Assembly (NCBI GenBank): GCA_039199225.1
Contig: JBCCSZ010000165.1
Coordinates: 1 to 16,737 of the forward strand
Reading direction: 5' to 3'
DNA: 16,737 nt
Origin: JBCCSZ01 sp039199225
GTDB lineage: Bacteria; Bacteroidota; Bacteroidia; Chitinophagales; Saprospiraceae
A program made the position numbers and the translations under genes. Below are positions 15,192 through 16,737 of this stretch, in pieces. The notes under the pieces are model-generated. The model ran no database searches and was not told the DNA's origin. It saw only the letters and a program-made list of their open reading frames with translations. How positions within the stretch are numbered: position 1 is the stretch's first letter; each line of letters begins with the position of its first letter.

Positions 15192-16737
15192 TTACAAGGG
15201 GACGCTGATTTTAGCGGCCACAGATAGGCTGTCTCCTAGGTTTAAGACTGTATCTCTGCCCAAAGAGACCAAAAGCTGTGCTGGGGCATCGATCCAAACC
15301 AGCTCCTCTAGCTCGCAATCATTGGCGTCGCGCACATGGATTCGGTAGGGGCCGACCGGCAACTTATTGAAAGTACCCTCCGGGCCGTAAGCTCCATTGT
15401 TCAGCGCATATTCATAGGGACCAACGCCTCCATCGACCGATAACAAGTCGATCTGACCATCGCTGTATCCAAAGCAACGGACATCCGAAACACCCAAGCT
15501 CATTTGCAAACTCGGCGGACTTTCCACCCATGCGGAATCAAGAGCGATGCATCCGATGCGATCGGTCACTGTCAAATAATACCATCCACTGCTGACATTT
15601 TCGATGGTTTGCCCCACCTGACCATCTGACCAACGGTAATTAAATGGCGCTTCCCCTCCGGAGAGGATGTCTACCGCTAATTCTCCATCCCTCGACCCAG
15701 GGCAGCTGATGGGATAGGTTTTGAAATCTGTCAAAATTGTAATGCCTACCTCCAACCTTTCATCGGCGGCCACCTCCGTTTGCAGCATTTCCTGGTAGCC
15801 ATTGTCTGTTGTGATGGTCAATTGGTAAACATCTGCTGGTAAGCTGCTGATCTGTATGGGCATGCCCGTGCGCTCGATCTGCCCTGCGCCCTGTAAGCTG
15901 GCATCTGTATTTTGCCAACGGTAGCTAAAGGGCGGCTTCCCCAAATCCACTTGAAAGCGAAAAGCCCCACTAATTTCTGTACAGTCGATGGTATCGCCTT
16001 CTAGTCTTGCGGCAACCGTACAATAGTCGGGTCGAAGGGCCTCTACCGATGTGATGTGGGTACTGTCGCAGCCATATTGATTGACAAAGCTTTGGATATA
16101 GATGCCAAGCTGGCTGGAATCGCAGGTAGTTTGGGTAAAGTAAAGTGTATCTGAGGGCAATAAGGCGGTCGTTCGAATGATGAGGCTATCGCAACCATAT
16201 CGATTGGCCAATCGCTCGATGCGCTGCCCTTCATCGGCTGGATCACAACTACTCAAATCGAAATAAGTTGTATCGGCTGGAATGAAAATGGTTTGAATAA
16301 ACAGTAGGCTATCGCAATTGTAACGATTGGTCAGTGTCTCCACGCGCCAGCCCGCATTGGCTGGATCGCAACTGGTTTCTTCCAACCAAGTGGAATCAGT
16401 CGGCAACAAGGTGGTTGTCTCCACCACCAAGCTGTCGCAACCATAGCGATTCGTCCAATTGGTTTGCACCACCCCTACATCAACCGGATCACAGGAGGTA
16501 AAATAAAGTTCTGTCAGACTAGAAGGGACCAAAGTCGTGTGAACAAGCAATAGACTGTCACAGCCAAATTCATTCAATAACTCAATGTAGGCCATCCCTG
16601 TATCCAAAGGTGAGCAACTCGTCTGGGCCAGATAGGTCGTATCCGTACGCAACAGGCGGGTATAGGTTTGTATTAGGCTGTCGCAGCCGTAGCGGTTGGA
16701 AAAGTGTTCCATGCGCCAACCCGTATCTACAGGATAG
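15192..16737 (-). CDS. Large repeat-rich surface/adhesin-like protein, 5' partial, ends at a premature TAA
   Basis: The frame is open from the right edge (TATCCTGTAGATACGGG continues the repeat pattern before Met at 16712) to TAA at 15192-15194. Visible parts, from the N-terminal side, are five full and one partial 41-residue repeats with NRYGCDSL cores, then a 'YCTVAARLEGDTIDC' switch, then three SprB-like beta modules: about residues 231-320 (PFSYRWQNTDASLQG ... VYQLTIT), 335-400 (SCPGSRDGELAVDILSGGEAPFNYRWSDGQ) and 405-475 (DVRCFGYSDGQIDLLSVDGGVGPYEYALNNG), counting from Met 16712. 'GG..PY.Y....G' and 'D..GC' are SprB-repeat features. A region LGRDTVLNLGDSLSVAAKISVP precedes the stop. In Flavobacterium, SprB is a mobile gliding adhesin secreted by T9SS; an adhesin or structural role here is inferred. 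Without the downstream CHU_C domain the product would lack its secretion signal. Confidence 0.85.
   Translation of the reverse strand, partial: YPVDTGWRMEHFSNRYGCDSLIQTYTRLLRTDTTYLAQTSCSPLDTGMAYIELLNEFGCDSLLLVHTTLVPSSLTELYFTSCDPVDVGVVQTNWTNRYGCDSLVVETTTLLPTDSTWLEETSCDPANAGWRVETLTNRYNCDSLLFIQTIFIPADTTYFDLSSCDPADEGQRIERLANRYGCDSLIIRTTALLPSDTLYFTQTTCDSSQLGIYIQSFVNQYGCDSTHITSVEALRPDYCTVAARLEGDTIDCTEISGAFRFQVDLGKPPFSYRWQNTDASLQGAGQIERTGMPIQISSLPADVYQLTITTDNGYQEMLQTEVAADERLEVGITILTDFKTYPISCPGSRDGELAVDILSGGEAPFNYRWSDGQVGQTIENVSSGWYYLTVTDRIGCIALDSAWVESPPSLQMSLGVSDVRCFGYSDGQIDLLSVDGGVGPYEYALNNGAYGPEGTFNKLPVGPYRIHVRDANDCELEELVWIDAPAQLLVSLGRDTVLNLGDSLSVAAKISVPL
16050..16737 (-). repeat. 123-bp (41-codon) tandem repeats in the surface protein
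   Basis: The core encoding (N/E).(Y/F).CDS(L/T) recurs exactly every 123 bp: on the plus strand the CT(G/A)TC(G/A)CA core starts at 16678, 16555, 16432, 16309, 16186 and 16063. Each unit has two cysteines, one in CDS and one in (S/T)C(D/S)P or TCDS, also 41 residues apart (positions 33, 74, 115, 156, 197 from Met 16712). The array continues beyond the right edge. Copies differ by many substitutions but no insertion or deletion. Confidence 0.9.

Noticed and set aside
14715..15227. Plus-strand open frame of 170 codons opposite the CHU_C domain
   Set aside because: It lies antisense to a clear CHU_C domain and its translation shows no known motif; it is an antisense shadow.
16050..16737. Regular 123-bp repeats as a CRISPR array
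   Set aside because: The repeats are coding, keep one open frame, and have degenerate units without constant direct repeats and unique spacers.

Overview
The window looks like chromosomal DNA of a Bacteroidota species, probably from the Saprospiria (Lewinella/Haliscomenobacter-like). The evidence is a type IX secretion (T9SS) C-terminal sorting domain, a gliding-motility-associated (CHU_C-like) C-terminal domain behind SprB-like repeats, two GEVED domains, a DUF3467 protein, a BatA-type von Willebrand protein, a TAnnTTTG-type -7 box and few Shine-Dalgarno sequences. The family assignments come from motif recognition; the lineage is inference. I see no phage, insertion sequence, CRISPR array, tRNA or rRNA.

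Layout. (1) 1-1656, plus strand: the 3' end of one beta-sandwich protein, then a 416-codon exported concanavalin A-like protein. (2) 1724-6005, minus strand: a three-gene export operon in the order adaptor, MacB-type permease, TolC-type outer-membrane channel, separated by about 40 bp each. No ATP-binding subunit lies beside it. (3) 6006-6911: a structured intergenic region, a DUF3467 gene on the minus strand and a short divergent spacer. (4) 6912-7436: dihydrofolate reductase (folA), whose stop codon lies 8 bp from that of the next gene. (5) 7445-11224, minus strand: a 1259-residue secreted esterase with a CE7-like catalytic domain, Ig-like/adhesion modules, two GEVED domains and a T9SS sorting tail. 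(6) 11225-11808: a 584-bp gap with no convincing gene. (7) 11809-12420: a secreted MORN/YwqK-type repeat protein. (8) 12465-14495, minus strand: a BatA/VWA membrane protein with a good Bacteroidota promoter candidate. (9) 14745-16737, minus strand and running off the right edge: a large repeat-rich surface protein (41-residue Cys-containing repeats, SprB-like modules, CHU_C domain) interrupted by one in-frame TAA at 15192-15194.

Themes. Most gene products act in the envelope or outside the cell. Two are apparent T9SS clients with different C-terminal signals: the esterase carries a type A-like tail, and the large repeat protein a CHU_C/type B-like domain that is now cut off by the stop. The export operon should form an inner-membrane/periplasm/outer-membrane pump once paired with an ATPase encoded elsewhere. 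folA is the only clear housekeeping metabolic gene.

The most notable point is the interrupted surface protein: the reading frame, domain order and family similarity continue unbroken across the stop. I did not find evidence of a wholly new multi-gene system here.
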